DNA from: Davidsoniella eucalypti
Taxonomy: Eukaryota > Ascomycota > Sordariomycetes > Microascales > Ceratocystidaceae
Reading direction: 5' to 3'
Length of the DNA: 64,000 nucleotides
Assembly: GCA_004009845.1 (NCBI GenBank)
Contig: RMBW01000114.1
Span: 1 to 64,000 of the forward strand
Position 1 is the first letter of the stretch, and the number at the start of each line of letters is the position of its first letter. Shown here piece by piece: positions 22,661 through 35,095 of the stretch. The position numbers were made by a program, and so were the translations under genes. The notes beneath the pieces were generated by a model that worked only from the letters and a program-made list of their open reading frames with translations, made no database searches and was not told where the DNA came from.

Positions 22661-25600
22661 TTTCGAATACACATCAACGTAGATATGCAGTCACGTTTGC
22701 TCACATGTGATCGGATTCCATAACCCTGAACAAAAGCACACCATTGTCTTCTAGCGCCCATTTTACTGTCCAACTAGAAAACCAGCTAGAGCGAATGCAG
22801 TAATCAGAGTCGATGTTGTGGCGGGCGATGTACAAGACTATTCGAGTGATCATGATCAATGGCATTGTCTAGTGAAGGACTAGTAATTCAAGGTGACTTA
22901 AGAGGAAAAAAAAAAAAAAAAAAAAAAAAGACTATTGATAAGACACCCAGCTTGGAAATTAGCACAGTTGGTCCAAATCATTAGGGCCGAGGGCGTAAAC
23001 AAAAGCACCGGCTATAAATTCAGCGAGTTGACGCCAGCACAGAAACAGTATAGCATTAATTAGATGAAGTGGCTTTGTGGCGTCAGCCTGGATGATGCGA
23101 TGAACAGCCCATCACACGACTGCAATAATGATACATGGTAAATAATCACGAGGAACTATCCGCTTGAAGGCACAAATGAGCAGCATGCATATGTAAATCA
23201 GTGGCAACGGACAGAACATAGGATATGTAATGTATATCTCATGGATTACTACCTGTATCATTACACGCTAGTCCGGGATTTTCCTTCGACTAGGCATCAA
23301 ATCACAACTGTGAGACTTGGTGTTATCTTTTTTTTTTTCCGTTGATTTGCGTTGTGGATAATTTGCCCAGGGCTAGTCAGAAACTAGTGATAGGAAGAAA
23401 AAGGAATATAAAAGACAGCAAGAAAGCTTAGCGAGGTCAAGGCATATAGCAAGCAAATGCGTTTTTCTGACTCTCGAGACACGCCATCGTATTCTCTATT
23501 CACAGGCTACGATTATATTTATAGTGGTAGAAACTACAGCATTTTGTTCTTCTATAGCAAGCATATTCTTCTCCATGCATCTTATAGTACATTTTTTAAT
23601 GCTCAGTTCCAGCGACAATGCTAACACTTTTCCGTATCTACTACATCGGGAAAGCCTTTTATTTTCCTTTCTCCTGTTTGATGCATTGATACAACTTATT
23701 CTTTGCTGATCACAGCTTTGATTCATCCATGGTTCGGCTAGTGGCCAAAGTATAGAAGAAGTCGAAAGCAATAGGAACAAATCAGTCAATCAGCTGGGGG
23801 GGGGGACCACCTGTTTCTGTTCTTAGTCCTACAGAAAGCATAATGACCCGCCTGTCAGCCCGTTTAACGGCCCATGTTCAAGGGCCCTGTTCCAGGTCAT
23901 CGTGTTTGCCCGCCTCAAGCTAAAAAGCCAGAGTTCTAGGTTACAATGTAACATGTAGATGAACAGGTTGACACAACCATCAAAAACATCATCTAGCTGG
24001 GGCCCATGCTTTGCAACTACTAAGAACACCCTACTTCCCTTCCCACATGGGAAACAAAATAAAAATGCGGGCGGCATTGATTCCTCCCGCTATTATGAGA
24101 AGACGGGTGGCCGAGAAGGAAGTAGTGGCAATGCTGGAATATGTAGCGCACCCTTTGTTTATTATTTCTCAGGTTTCTTCTTCCCTATTCGAGAGGGACA
24201 TCCATCGCACGGAGACTGGGGAAACTTGAGAAATGGAAAGAACAACAAACAACAAGCCGTACCAATCAAGACCGCGGACGGGGAGAAAGAAAGCAGAGGA
24301 GAGCCCCACAAACGGGTAGTGTCTTGGGGCCTAACAATGCTTTCTGGGACACTCTTCGTACCAGCCCAACATGCGCTATAAGCTTAGCCAAGGCTGTCTT
24401 GCTGTTCCTTTGCTGACATAGTATCGACTGCGGCCCGTGACCTGAAGATTTACTAGCCCATTGTTACGCTGTACCGTCTATCTGCTACTGGCACTGTCTC
24501 GATCGACTTTGCGACTTCTCATGCTTGCTTTGGCTTGTCGTCAAGTTAGTTATGGTTGTGTATGGCGGTACCGCGCACTATAGGTTGGTAACAGTGATGA
24601 GCTGGATAATACACGGCATACAAACGAACGAGCAAGAATACGCCATCTGTCTCGTCTACAAGTCTTTATTTGTCTGCCGTGTTCTATTATAGCCCTCGTG
24701 TCTTGTTCCTTTTCTCTTTTGTTACTAGTCCCGTTCAAAGTTTCCTGGGATACTGTTTGTACTGTTTGCTGGTATGCTCCTCCTTGAATACTCGGTTATA
24801 CAAAGACCTGAATAAATTACCAACAACGCAGAGATGATAGTAGAGGTACAATCATGATACACGACTAAAAGTAAAGAAAATAAGCGAGACACCATCAGCG
24901 GATTAAATATCCGTCTGTCTTGCCCAGGCGGAGACGTGCCATGTGTTTCGCTTTGGATTAATAAAAGCGTACCTTTTTGAAAGACAGTTTCTTGTATCCC
25001 TTTTCTTTCGATTTTCCCGTTGGGATGCTACAATTTTTCAATTTCTGTATTTGAATCAACCCTAACTATATTTGCCAGCCCACAAAGATATGTCCCCTGT
25101 ATGTCTCTTAACTTTCCTAGCCCAGACCTCTGAAAAATATCTACGGCTCGGGCCAGGGATCACGATATTGGACAAGACTAGGCTAAAAAGCAGCTAGTTA
25201 CGTCAATGATCCATGGTGCGTTTTCCCTAGATCCCCATTACGCTGTTTCGGGTAGATATCTATCTTCTTTGTTCTTTTTCTTTCTCACTCTAACAAGGCC
25301 ATTCTGTTCCTGTCTAGTCATAGCAAGGAAAAAAAAGAAGGGAAAAAAAGAAAAAAAGATATACTTTAAGTTTCTTATCTTAACCCGTCCGGACCTATTT
25401 TTTTTTATGGCTCAGGAAACTGATGGGCCAACGTGGACATTCACAGTAGCCTCGCTGGGCTTGGAAGTAGGCTCCTTTGAACTTGCAGGCCGCCTTGGGC
25501 TCAAGAAGGACGTATAAATATGTTCTAAGCAGAGAGAGTGAGTGCTGATATCTGCCGTTTGCCTCTCGATTTATAATATGCTACGTGTAGAGACAGAGAC

Positions 25601-25976
25601 CAGACCAGAAACAGGCAGAGGTCATACAAGATGCGGCCAGGAGAGCAGCATGTCAGCAAGAGGAAGAAGAAGCCATAAGTCCAGATACATACAAAGTGAA
25701 CAGTAACTTGTAGGTAGCCAGCTTACAGTCTGTAGTGTTCTCTTGCTCTCTTGTATCTAGGACACTCTTGATTCCAACGTAAGAACTCTCAAAGGGGCGA
25801 ATCATTACTGATTTGATTATGGATCAGCAGCCATATGGACATGTTAGTACAAAAGTGCATATTTATTTGCAATGCACGCATTATCACATCACGTATGCAT
25901 ATATGTGACGACATTAAACTGGAATTGCACATGCAAGCCCATACAGGCCTATCTACGCGCCGGCCTGTTTGATTCA

Positions 25977-26074
25977 TATAATAGTGGCTAAAGTACTTTA
26001 TAATAGTGACTAAAATACTTTGTAAAGTGACTAAAATACTTTATAAAGTGACTAAAATACTTTGTAAAGTGACT
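25977..26074. repeat. About 22-bp tandem repeat
   Basis: Four to five units resembling agtgactaaaatactttgta, alternating tttgtaa and tttataa variants. Intergenic. Confidence 0.85.
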
Positions 26075-26814
26075 GCTTAGTGGGTTTTAGTGCTTTCTGG
26101 CGTGGTATGAACAAATTTGAACCCACCCTAATTATATGTTATTTCCCATTGCACATGATTTTTTAATTTATTTCTCTGAGATGTGACATATCCTCTACTG
26201 AACTGGAGAATCATTCTTACATTGTGCCTCTTATGTTGCCGCAGAGTTTTTGTAATTACCAGCTCTGCTGGCACCCAAAAAGGCCATATTCGATCTAGGG
26301 TTACGGCGAGCGAGAGGGAAGTCTTCGTCTGTCAGGTCGGCAGCATCAAGACCGAGTAGTGCTACGACTCTACGAACTGCTCTCAAGGCAGTTGAAGGCC
26401 GCAGTCCGACGGTCCCGAGCTCGGCCTGCGTTGGCCCATTCTAGTAAGCCACGCAGACCCTACACAGGTGGGAAAAAACAAACACAGAAACAGAAAAAGA
26501 AGGCTCTTCCAAGTCGGGACGGGCCAAGGGGTTGCTTTCTGTTTCTTGGATCACGCCCAACGAACCAGGGAAGAAAAGAGCCTGGTGCTCGGATGTGAGT
26601 GGCCCTCGATAAAATAGGCGGGCATTTATGGAATAATCCTGCCGGCTTGGTTCGACCTTTGACTGACTGTTCCCTATCATATGCCATATTTTATTGGCTG
26701 TATGGGGGTCCCGTTAGTCCCATCACTATCGATGTAGCAGTAAAGAACGAAAGGGAAATAATTAAGAATTCAGAGGATCCCTTAAATAGCCAAGCACTAG
26801 AAGACTCAAAAAAA

Positions 26815-26848
26815 CTATAGCTCCATAAGATTAATGAATTAAAAAAAA
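26815..26848 (+). mobile_element. Short retro-inserted element, 5'-truncated copy
   Basis: The last 26 bases of the core (ctatagctccataag then attaatgaatt, 26815-26840) are followed by eight A residues. No clear target-site duplication is visible, because the left flank is itself an A run. Confidence 0.65.
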
Positions 26849-27453
26849 GCAAAGGAAAGCAGACCTTCTTGTCTTGGAGCAGTTTCTCAGGGCAGTTTCT
26901 CAGAACAGTTTCTCAGAACAGTTTTAGTCTCTCCCTCTATCTGAGGCTTGGTGAAGCTGACTTGTTTTGTTTTCACACTATTTTTTTTTCCATTTTACTT
27001 TGATAGGCGTATATGTTTGTTTCTCTTGGTTTCGTCCACTGTCCCGTTTCTTGCTATCCTTTGTTGCATTCCCCCTTGCATGGCTATACTCCAACGACCT
27101 TATGTTATACGACCACAAGACGACACAAGCTATCGATGTCATAACAACCCGACATCATCGAAGCTTATCTTGACAGTTGTCATATAAAAACATAAATATA
27201 AAAATAAAAACCAGCCACCGTTTATCAACTGGCTGTCCTACTATATAGACGCCCTTCGGTTTCGCCCGTAAGACGACATAGACGAAGCCAGTTGCTTCCC
27301 GTGTGATGAAGAAGAAACACTGGCGTTTCCACCAGTTAGAAGAAAACAAGCCGGCCAGGCATCATTTTTTGGCCTTTTCTGCTTATTGGACTTGCTGGGC
27401 TGTTTTGGAACTTGAGCAGTAAGAGCAACCAAGGTAGGCTGAGAGCTCCGTCT

Positions 27454-27590
27454 TCTTGTCGTTTTGTATTCTCGTCGTCTTGCCGTCTTGTCGTCTTGTC
27501 GTCTTGTATTCTCGTCGTCTTGTATTCTCGTCATCTTGTCTTCTTGTATTCTTGTCTTCTTGTCTTCTTCTCGTCTTCTTCTCGGGTTGA
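27454..27590. repeat. Degenerate cgtcttgt/attctcgt repeat
   Basis: Pyrimidine-rich short repeat (units such as gtcgtctt and gtattctc) upstream of the MHR regulator's promoter. The minus-strand frame reads as a TRRQD-type low-complexity peptide, which is not a credible gene. Confidence 0.8.
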
Positions 27591-27958
27591 CGCCTTAACC
27601 TGGCCCTGTAAGGCCCTGTGCTTGAAAAGCATGTCGTCATTCTTACCGTCGGCAGCCAGTTAGCTTTCTCTTATTCAAAACTGTCGTATTCTCTTCTCTC
27701 TTCCTTTCAGCCCAGTACCCGGCCTAGCTTTGCTCATTGTTTGCCCAATATCTGCTTCTGTTTGCTGCTTATCTGTACGCTTACGTGCCGGGGTACTGCA
27801 CTGTATACTGTGCTGGCGGCATCTCCCGCTCACTGTTCGACACATAGTATTATTGTATCAGTGTTTGCTATCTGTCTTCCCTTACTGGCGGTTCCTGTCT
27901 CTCTCTCTTCCTTGATGGCGCAAACCCAGATATTGCTCGTGCCTGCGTACCCGAAAGC

Positions 27959-27967
27959 TATATAAAG
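27959..27967 (+). promoter_or_regulatory. TATA box of the MHR regulator gene
   Basis: TATATAAAG about 370 bp before the ATG at 28332. The sequence downstream becomes rich in ACCAT and CCTTTC motifs typical of fungal leaders. It predicts transcription starting near 27990-28000 and a leader of about 340 nt. Confidence 0.55.
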
Positions 27968-28331
27968 GCCATATCCTCTCGACCCGATGCACCGTCTTTG
28001 TTCCTGATACTCACCATCGTCGTCTACAACCCATAACCATACATCATCACCCTTTCAACCCTTCTTTCATCGCCCTTTCAAACCTTCTTTTGCTGCCTTG
28101 CTTTCACTCCGCTTTGAGCTTTGTGCCAGTGCCTCTCGTTTTGGGGACTGCGTCTTGGCCTGAGCTGACTGGTACAACCAAGCCAACTACCTCTTCTCCC
28201 ACAACGGTCCATCGTACAGCAACACCCTCTGCTTGTCTTTCTCTTTTGGCCACCATCGTTACCACACTCTCCTCTACCACAGCCTTCTTCTGCCGCTTCC
28301 GGCGAGACCAGGCTTTCCCTGCTATAGCACC

Positions 28332-31300
28332 ATGGTGACCGCTATAGAATGCCTTAGGGCACGCTTCGATGCGAACGGCGTCAGTGCTATACTTGTCACA
28401 AACTATGCGACGGTTCTGCCGTTCCTGCGCGAAAAGACAATCATCCAGGCGTATGAACACCTCGATTGCCTGGAAGATCAGCCTATGCAGTGCGTTGACA
28501 CCGACAGCAACCTGATGCTTCTTGCGGCACTGGCTCTAGCGTGCTACTGTGACGCCAAGACGAGCCTTACAGCCAAGGCTCACCTGGCCCAGGAGGGCAT
28601 CGCAAGCGTCGAGCCGGCGCACTTTTACTTCCGCATTGTCCTCAGGGCGCTCGATATCAACGAGCTCACCGACTATGCGAGCTGGACGCCCATGTCCATG
28701 TGTCGGCTCCAAGCCTTCCTGCTCTTTGGAATGTACGAGTGGCAGATGGCCGAGGGCCCCGACAACTGCCCGCCGAGACTCGCTAGGTGGCTTGCGAGCG
28801 GCAACGGCCTGAACAAGGCCCTCAACCTGTACGCTGACAGCGAGGCGCTGGTCAGCAGCAGGGAGCCGACATATGTCAAGCAGTGGCGCGCCCGCACCGT
28901 CATGAGCGTCTTCATACTGGACCGCATGCTCTCGGTTAGCTGCGAGCCCGAGACTTTGGTCGAGCTGAGCGAGCTCCCTCTCCTGGAGTGCACCAGCGAG
29001 CCCGAGTACGACGGGTGCCCCTCTCTGTTGAGACCTAATGCAGTCAGGCCCGCGGCCGGTCTGTCTTCGCTCCTGGTCTGGCACCTGCGCATCCTCGACA
29101 TCTTCAGCGAGATCAACTGGTTCTGTGCCCAGGAGAGCAGCACCCGCAACAGCAACCCGACTTGGAATTCTCTGATCAACGCCGGCGTTAGGACCGACGC
29201 TAGGGTTAGAGCCGCCAAGGCGGGCCAGACCGGGTCGGCTCCTATCAACTGCTCCAGCCTGCTGCCCTGTGACGAGAACGATGCCAACGCTGAGCGGTAC
29301 CCTCGCTTCCTGGTATTGGCGGCGCAGCTAGACAAGTACGACGAGTGCTTCCCCAAGAACTGGACAGTGCATAGTCCCGTGCGTCTGGACCCGCGCTCGC
29401 ACCGGCTCCTGTTTGACCTCCAGATCATGAAGAACATGTGCCGTCTGCTGCTCTTCAGAGACCGCGTGCCTCTGCTGCCCATCCAGAAGTTCTTCCACGG
29501 CGCCTGGGATTCCATCAATGACATACCAAACACCAATATTTTCTCGGCTGCCCATGAAGCCTATACGGCGGCTAGCCAGATCATCAGCCTGGCTCATCGC
29601 TCGTTCCATGGCGATTCCAAGAGCGCCACCCCGTCGATGCCAATGTCGCCCATAATCGTCACTGGCGTCTGGCACGCCGCCTTCACGGCTCTGCATGCCC
29701 ACCACTTCCCGTTTCTGGACACCAGGTCGGCCGTCACATGCCCCGAGTTCGAGATCTTGCTCAACTACGGCTATACATACAACACGCGCATACACGGCAG
29801 CACTGGCCAGGCTTTCGCCGTGATGCGTGGGCTTTCCACGAACTGGAACCTCTCCGTGTGCCACCTAAAGGTCTTTCGCTGGGCGGGCGCCTTTTTCCAT
29901 GGCTGGAAGCAGTGCTTGGTCCGCAAGGTCCTCAGTCTCCGGCCCGAGATCGCGCCGATCCCTGTTGACATCAAGGACTTCAACCCGCTCGAGATCCTCC
30001 AGTCTCCCGTCAGCATGAATGAGCGCCAGATGCTGGAAGAGCGCTGTGCTTACCTGAGCCATAGCAGCTTTGCTGACGGCTACCCTCAGTGGGAGATCCT
30101 GCGCCATAGATTCCTTTCCATTGGCCTCCAGCGGAACCGCAGGCAGCAAGAAGCTAACTACTACTTTCTCGCCTGGTTTCCCGAACTGGATAGCATGAAG
30201 GGATCCCCCTCCCCTGGCATCCCAGGCGGCGTCGACACCGACCTTATCAACGGGTGGACCAACATGAATCTCCTGCGCCCCCGACTCAGCACTTCTATTG
30301 ACGTCATCCGCCACTGCTGGCTTGACTCGCCGTTTAGCAGCTTGACCATGGAGCAGACTCACTTCTGCCATCCGGTGATGCTTCCCTATCCCGCCATGCG
30401 GATATGGCGCTGGGACAAACGCAAGTCCAACGACGAGTGGAGCATTCCGCTGCAGAGAAAATGGCACCAGGCCGTCGAGATCGAGCGTGAGGTCGCCGGT
30501 AGGGGCTTTGGCCACCCGCAGCCCATCACTGGGAAGCTCGCCAAGTCCCGTGCCACTTGGCTGGCGCCGTCGGCCGAGCTGCTAGCCTGGGAGGCAGTCT
30601 TGATCGAGCGCAGATCGATCCTCAACGTCAGAAGACCCGTCTTTCCCTCGTGGGACATGCGTGTGCCGCTGGATATCAGCCTGAGCATACATAGTCTCGT
30701 GTCGACCAAGTATGTACAGGCGATGGGATTCTCGAAAGACGAGTTCGAGATGCGCGAATTTTCTCGTGCTATTCCAGGCTTCCCCCGACCCAGGTCTGAT
30801 CTTCCTAGCTGGGTAAGTCCGGTCTACTTTCATCTTTAGATTAGCATAATATTGGGCTTGGCTTACTGACTTTTGTTTTTCCTACAGAAACTATTTGTTG
30901 TTCTAGGTGACCATAGAGTCCCAATCACGCGGGTGATGCCTGTTAGACCGGTAGTGCGCACAGCTGTTCCCAACACACTTACTCGGAGCTACCCTCTTAT
31001 CCCAGTGAGCCCGGAGTTGACGATGAATCTGACCGTTGGCTTTGGCATGAACTGGGGCGCTGGAACGGAGATGCAATATGCTCCAACCCCTGGCAACACC
31101 ATCCCAGCTCCGTTCAACTCGATCTATGGCGGCTATCACGTCGGTGGCTTCTACATGCCCAACTATAACACGCCAACATACCACTCTCCTTTCTACCAAT
31201 ATCCTCGGCCCCAACCGCTATCTCAGGCCCAGCCTTTATCTACTACTGCCAGCCAGCAGCTCCAGAATCAGGCTCAGATCAATCCTAGGGCTTCTTCGTC

Positions 31301-32126
31301 TATCACTGCTAGTCAGCAACCTCAGAGTCAGGCCCAGAGCCAGCCTATAGCCGCCTCATCTATTACTACCGGCCAGCAGCTCCAGAATCAGGCTCAGATC
31401 AATCCTAGGGCTTCTTCATCTATCACTGCTAGTCAGCAACCTCAGAATCAGGCCCAGAGCCAGCCTATAGCCGCCCCATCTATTACTACCGGCCAGCAGC
31501 TTCAGAATCAGGCTCAGGTCAAGTCTAGAGCTTCCTCATCTGTCGCTACCGGCCAACATGACCATCGCACTCCCCACCAGCCTAGCGCTAGTGCCGCTTC
31601 CTCTGCTACTGCTAATCAGCAGGCCCAGAAACAGTCCCAGAGCAAGTTTAGAGCTTCTTCATCTGCCGCTCCTAACCAGCGCGCTCGCCGCACTCCTCAT
31701 CAGCCTAGCGCTAGTGCTGCTTCATCTTCTACTGCGAGCCAGCAGTCCCAAAAACAGTCCCAGAGCAAGTTTAGAGTTGCCTCACCTGCCTCTACCAGCC
31801 AGCGTGCTCCTCGCGCTCCTCGCCAGCCTAGCGCTAGTGTCGCTTCAACTGCTACTGCGAGCCAGCCTAGAACTACCAACACACCTCCTACCCCTTCTGC
31901 TAACCGCGTCAACAAGACTGGCACGCAGCGAAGAAGCCTTGCTTCCATGCAGATCCAGACGCTTCTGAATCCGAACTCGCAAAAGTTCTCAGAGGATGTG
32001 CTGTACAATACCAACGGTGGTTCCATGTCGTATCGCTCGGGAGATCCGGGTCCATCTTCATATTCTTCATCTTCTTCGTCTTCTTCGTCTTCTTATACTC
32101 CCTACCAATATCCGCATATCCTGTGA
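28332..32126 (+). CDS. MHR-type fungal transcriptional regulator with repeat tail, no visible DNA-binding domain
   Basis: Two exons, 28332-30812 and 30888-32126, encode 1239 aa. The 75-bp intron has donor gtaagt, branch ttactgac and acceptor ctacag, in phase 0. The first 800 residues resemble the middle homology region of fungal zinc-cluster/C2H2 regulators, for example FLLFGMYEWQMAEG, NGLNKALNLYADSEAL and RARTVMSVFILDRMLS. No Zn2Cys6 or C2H2 finger precedes it, and the leader shows no upstream coding exon. The C-terminal 300 residues are Gln/Ser/Ala-rich. One 40-residue repeat (120 bp, starting near 31254, 31374 and 31494) is almost identical between copies. A second, diverged 40-residue repeat carries TPHQPSASAAS-like blocks. 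A Ser run and YTPYQYPHIL close the protein. A nuclear cofactor or transcription factor is likely; its targets are unknown. Confidence 0.85.
31254..31513 (+). repeat. 120-bp in-frame coding repeat
   Basis: The block beginning cagcagctccagaatcaggc recurs at 31254, 31374 and (ttccag variant) 31494. The copies are nearly identical over 120 bp, adding 40 residues per unit without shifting frame. High identity at third positions implies recent duplication or gene conversion. Confidence 0.85.
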
Positions 32127-35095
32127 TGGGCCATTAGTGAGCATCACCTTTTTTTTTCTTCTTTTGCGATGTTTCTAGTAATCGCTGGTCCTGTCTGGGC
32201 ATGCACAAATGAAGTTTTTTCTCTGTCGGTCCCCAAACCTCCAAGGCTCATATTATGTCTGGTACATCTCGATGGTCTTTTTTTTTTCTGCTTCCTATGA
32301 TTCTTTTTATTGTTCTCTATCTATTTGTTTCATGAATGCTTTTTTCCAGCTCAGTTTTTTTTTTAGCTTGCCTTTTTTCAGGCAAACTTGCTCTTTTTTC
32401 CTATGTTTGTATTTCTCATTTGGCAGTTACATATCTTGTTAGGTATCCTCTGTAGTTTTTTTTGTTTTTTTTCCTAGAAAAATTTATTAATGGTTTATGT
32501 ATGAGGCATGAGCTACAGGCGTTGAGAAGGGAGACGACTGTAATGATTTTAGGGTATAAAATGGGTTCTACATATAATCACCAAAAAAATATAACGATGC
32601 TTGTTTTTTTTCTTTTTTTGTTATCATTAACATAATATGAAATAAAGAAATTCTGATGCCTAAAAATGAGTTATGCACAAGGCGTCTACGCTGTGTAATT
32701 AGGCAACTATTAACGTAGTAATTGCTGGTTTTGATGTTTCACAAAGTATATCGTGTAAGTCTCCATTCAACCTCAACTCTTCAATGTGTTCTTTTTTGTT
32801 ATTTGTATTTTTGTCGCTTTCCCCAGCTCTTGTTTTGATATTTTCTTTTAATGATGTCATTGTAATTCTTCCCCCGAATTTTCTCGGATATAATCCTCTC
32901 ATCAAAAGTTCCTTTATCACGACAAAATGCAATGATCACTGAACAACGTTATCAAGCCCTGTGTAACCTCGGTTATTATCACCATCGAAAGCCACATGAT
33001 TCGTATGAACGTAGAGGAAAAAGCGGTCTGAGGTGTTTCTTTGAAGTTTTCGCCACTATCATATTTTGTCAAGACTATCCAAGCTCTTCCTTCCGTATGC
33101 GAAAAGAAAAGATTCCAAATTCTCTCACGCCACTCTATAAATACCACTCACTATGCATATAATACACTATAGTATTGCATATTCTGCCTTTTTTGCCTTT
33201 TTTTGCCTTTTTTTTGCCTGCTAGTATTGTATAACCAACCCCCCATTTTTCTACAAAGTATAGTCGAATCATATAAAACGAGGAAGCGCCATCTAGACCA
33301 GGCTCCGAAATTACAACAATCGCAAACAATACTTGAAAGCATCTACCCGTTTATTTCTCACTAGTCTACATATATATTACTTTTTTTCTAAAGCCTCTGA
33401 TAGGCTCTCTATACGAAATTCAACGGGAAGCTGCGTTTTTTTTTTCTCAGAAGTCTTACTTTTTTTCCCCTCATATGCACACTAATCATGAAAATGGTTA
33501 TTTTGTACGGGAAGCTGCGTTTTTTTTCTCAGAAGTCTTACTTTTTTCCCCTCGTATGCGCACTAATTATGAAAATGGTTATTTTGTACGGGAAGCTGCG
33601 TTTTTTTCCTCAGAAGTCTTACTTTTTTTCCCCTCGTATGCGCACTAATTATCAAAATGTTTATTTTGTACGGGAAGCTGCTTTTTTTTTCTCAAAAGTC
33701 TTACTTTCTCCCTCGTATGCGCACTAATTATGAAAATGTTTATTTTGTACGGGAAGCTGCTTTTTTTTTCTCAAAAGTCTTACTTTTTCCCTCATATGCG
33801 CACTAATTATGAAAATGTTTATTTTGTAAATCGTTACGTACCGTTATGGTACTACGCTATCTATTTTCTTCTCACTTTTCTACTTATCTTTATGACAAAA
33901 AAAAAAAAAAAAACGGCGAAGTGCAGAATTATATCCCTTTTTAATTTATTTCAAAGCAAGCAACCGTATCACAAAACATATAACGAAAAGCCATGGTCCT
34001 TTTGTCAGAAGTATGTACATATTCAAAATGGCGATCAAGTATAGCATATGCCATCTTATGTATCTCTCTTTCTAATTTAATGCTTCTTTTTTTTTTTTGC
34101 CTTATCATATTACCCTCAAGTCAAGCCACTTCTTATCTCGGGCGAAAATTAAAAGTCCAAAATGGATAGTTGAACCGGCTAGGAAATACATGTATCTACG
34201 CACATGATAAGCACTCATGCATGTCTCTCAGTTCATACCACATAACTGCAAGTTACCGTATATTATTGGAGCATTTGGCTACTTTGTACTCAAAAGAATC
34301 CTCTTTTCTCTCCTACCCCATTGATCCTTCATATAAAATTTCGAAACTTGTCATATCTTTTGTTGAGCTGCTGTTTCTATCAGGTTCTTTGTGGCGCTTG
34401 GGCTGTATAGATATTTATATTGGAAACTGCACGATAATGAATAGGGAAGGTGGAGATGGGAATTTGCATGTCGTGGCACACAGCCTACACCGCATATAAG
34501 CTTCTGAGTTTTTGGCGTTGATTGCTCAGGTTTCATTTATATGTCTATCGGAATGTTTTGTAGACATGCCAGCATTATATCCCATAGACCAGGATTTATG
34601 TACAAGACAATATGCCAAATTTAGTTATACAATAGATACTAGCCTGTAAGATTGAACAACGAAGTCACGAACGTGCATGAGAGATGGTGTTAAATTATAA
34701 AGATATTACAGGAACGGTTATATGTATTGAGGCACACTAAGACTTTCATAACATGGAATGAAGGATAGCAAGAGTGAAAAAAAATGAATGACACAATAGT
34801 ACTAATTATAGACTAGAGCATATGTTGACATGAGGACGGATGATCTGAGGGTATATAGGAAAAATAGGCAAAAAGGAGTACCTCATAGTAGCGAGTAAAT
34901 AAAACAAGTAGGATAGAGCAATAAAATAGAATGAAGTGATCGCCAACATGAAGAAAAATCAAAAAGAAACGCTAGCAACAAGAGAAACAGTGGCAGGAAA
35001 TCAAGGTTGTAACAAATGTTCCAAAAAGCATAGTAGGGGGGTGGTGGACGCAAAATAGACGCAGCAGCTTTGCAGATAAAACATTACAGGGAGAC
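32127..35095. other. Convergent intergenic region between MHR regulator and PA-TM-RING gene
   Basis: About 3 kb between two genes that face each other. No supported gene. T-rich 3' flanks, an 80-bp minisatellite at 33.4-33.8 kb and AT-rich sequence. Open frames here (for example 33488-34044) follow the minisatellite and have no coding character. Confidence 0.6.
33423..33829. repeat. About 80-bp minisatellite, five units
   Basis: Units begin acgggaagctgc at about 33423, 33507, 33588, 33670 and 33749. Each carries a T run, tcagaagtcttac, a second T run with ccctcgtatgcgc, then actaattatgaaaatg and ttattttgt. The copies differ mainly in T-run length. Intergenic. Confidence 0.9.

Larger units (their letters stand above)
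21111..28331. other. Gene-free region up to the MHR regulator
   Basis: No supported protein gene. It contains two short retro-inserted elements (22332-22414 and 26815-26848), tandem repeats at 22.6, 25.98, 26.88 and 27.45-27.59 kb, and long A or T tracts. The last 370 bp are promoter and CT-rich leader of the gene starting at 28332. Confidence 0.55.

Noticed and set aside
23959..24381. 140-aa plus-strand open frame
   Set aside because: Codon use and composition match intergenic sequence. No motif, signal or splice partner was found.
27618..27965. 115-aa hydrophobic open frame upstream of the MHR gene
   Set aside because: It lies in pyrimidine-rich promoter sequence and runs into the TATA box. 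Apparent hydrophobicity comes from CT-rich codons.
28673..29536. 287-aa minus-strand frame (and others to 30833) inside the MHR gene
   Set aside because: These are shadows of high-GC coding sequence. The plus strand carries the domain motifs and correct splicing.
33488..34044. Two adjacent frames with KMVILYGKLRFF-like repeats
   Set aside because: They follow the 80-bp minisatellite, and length changes in T runs break the frame between units.
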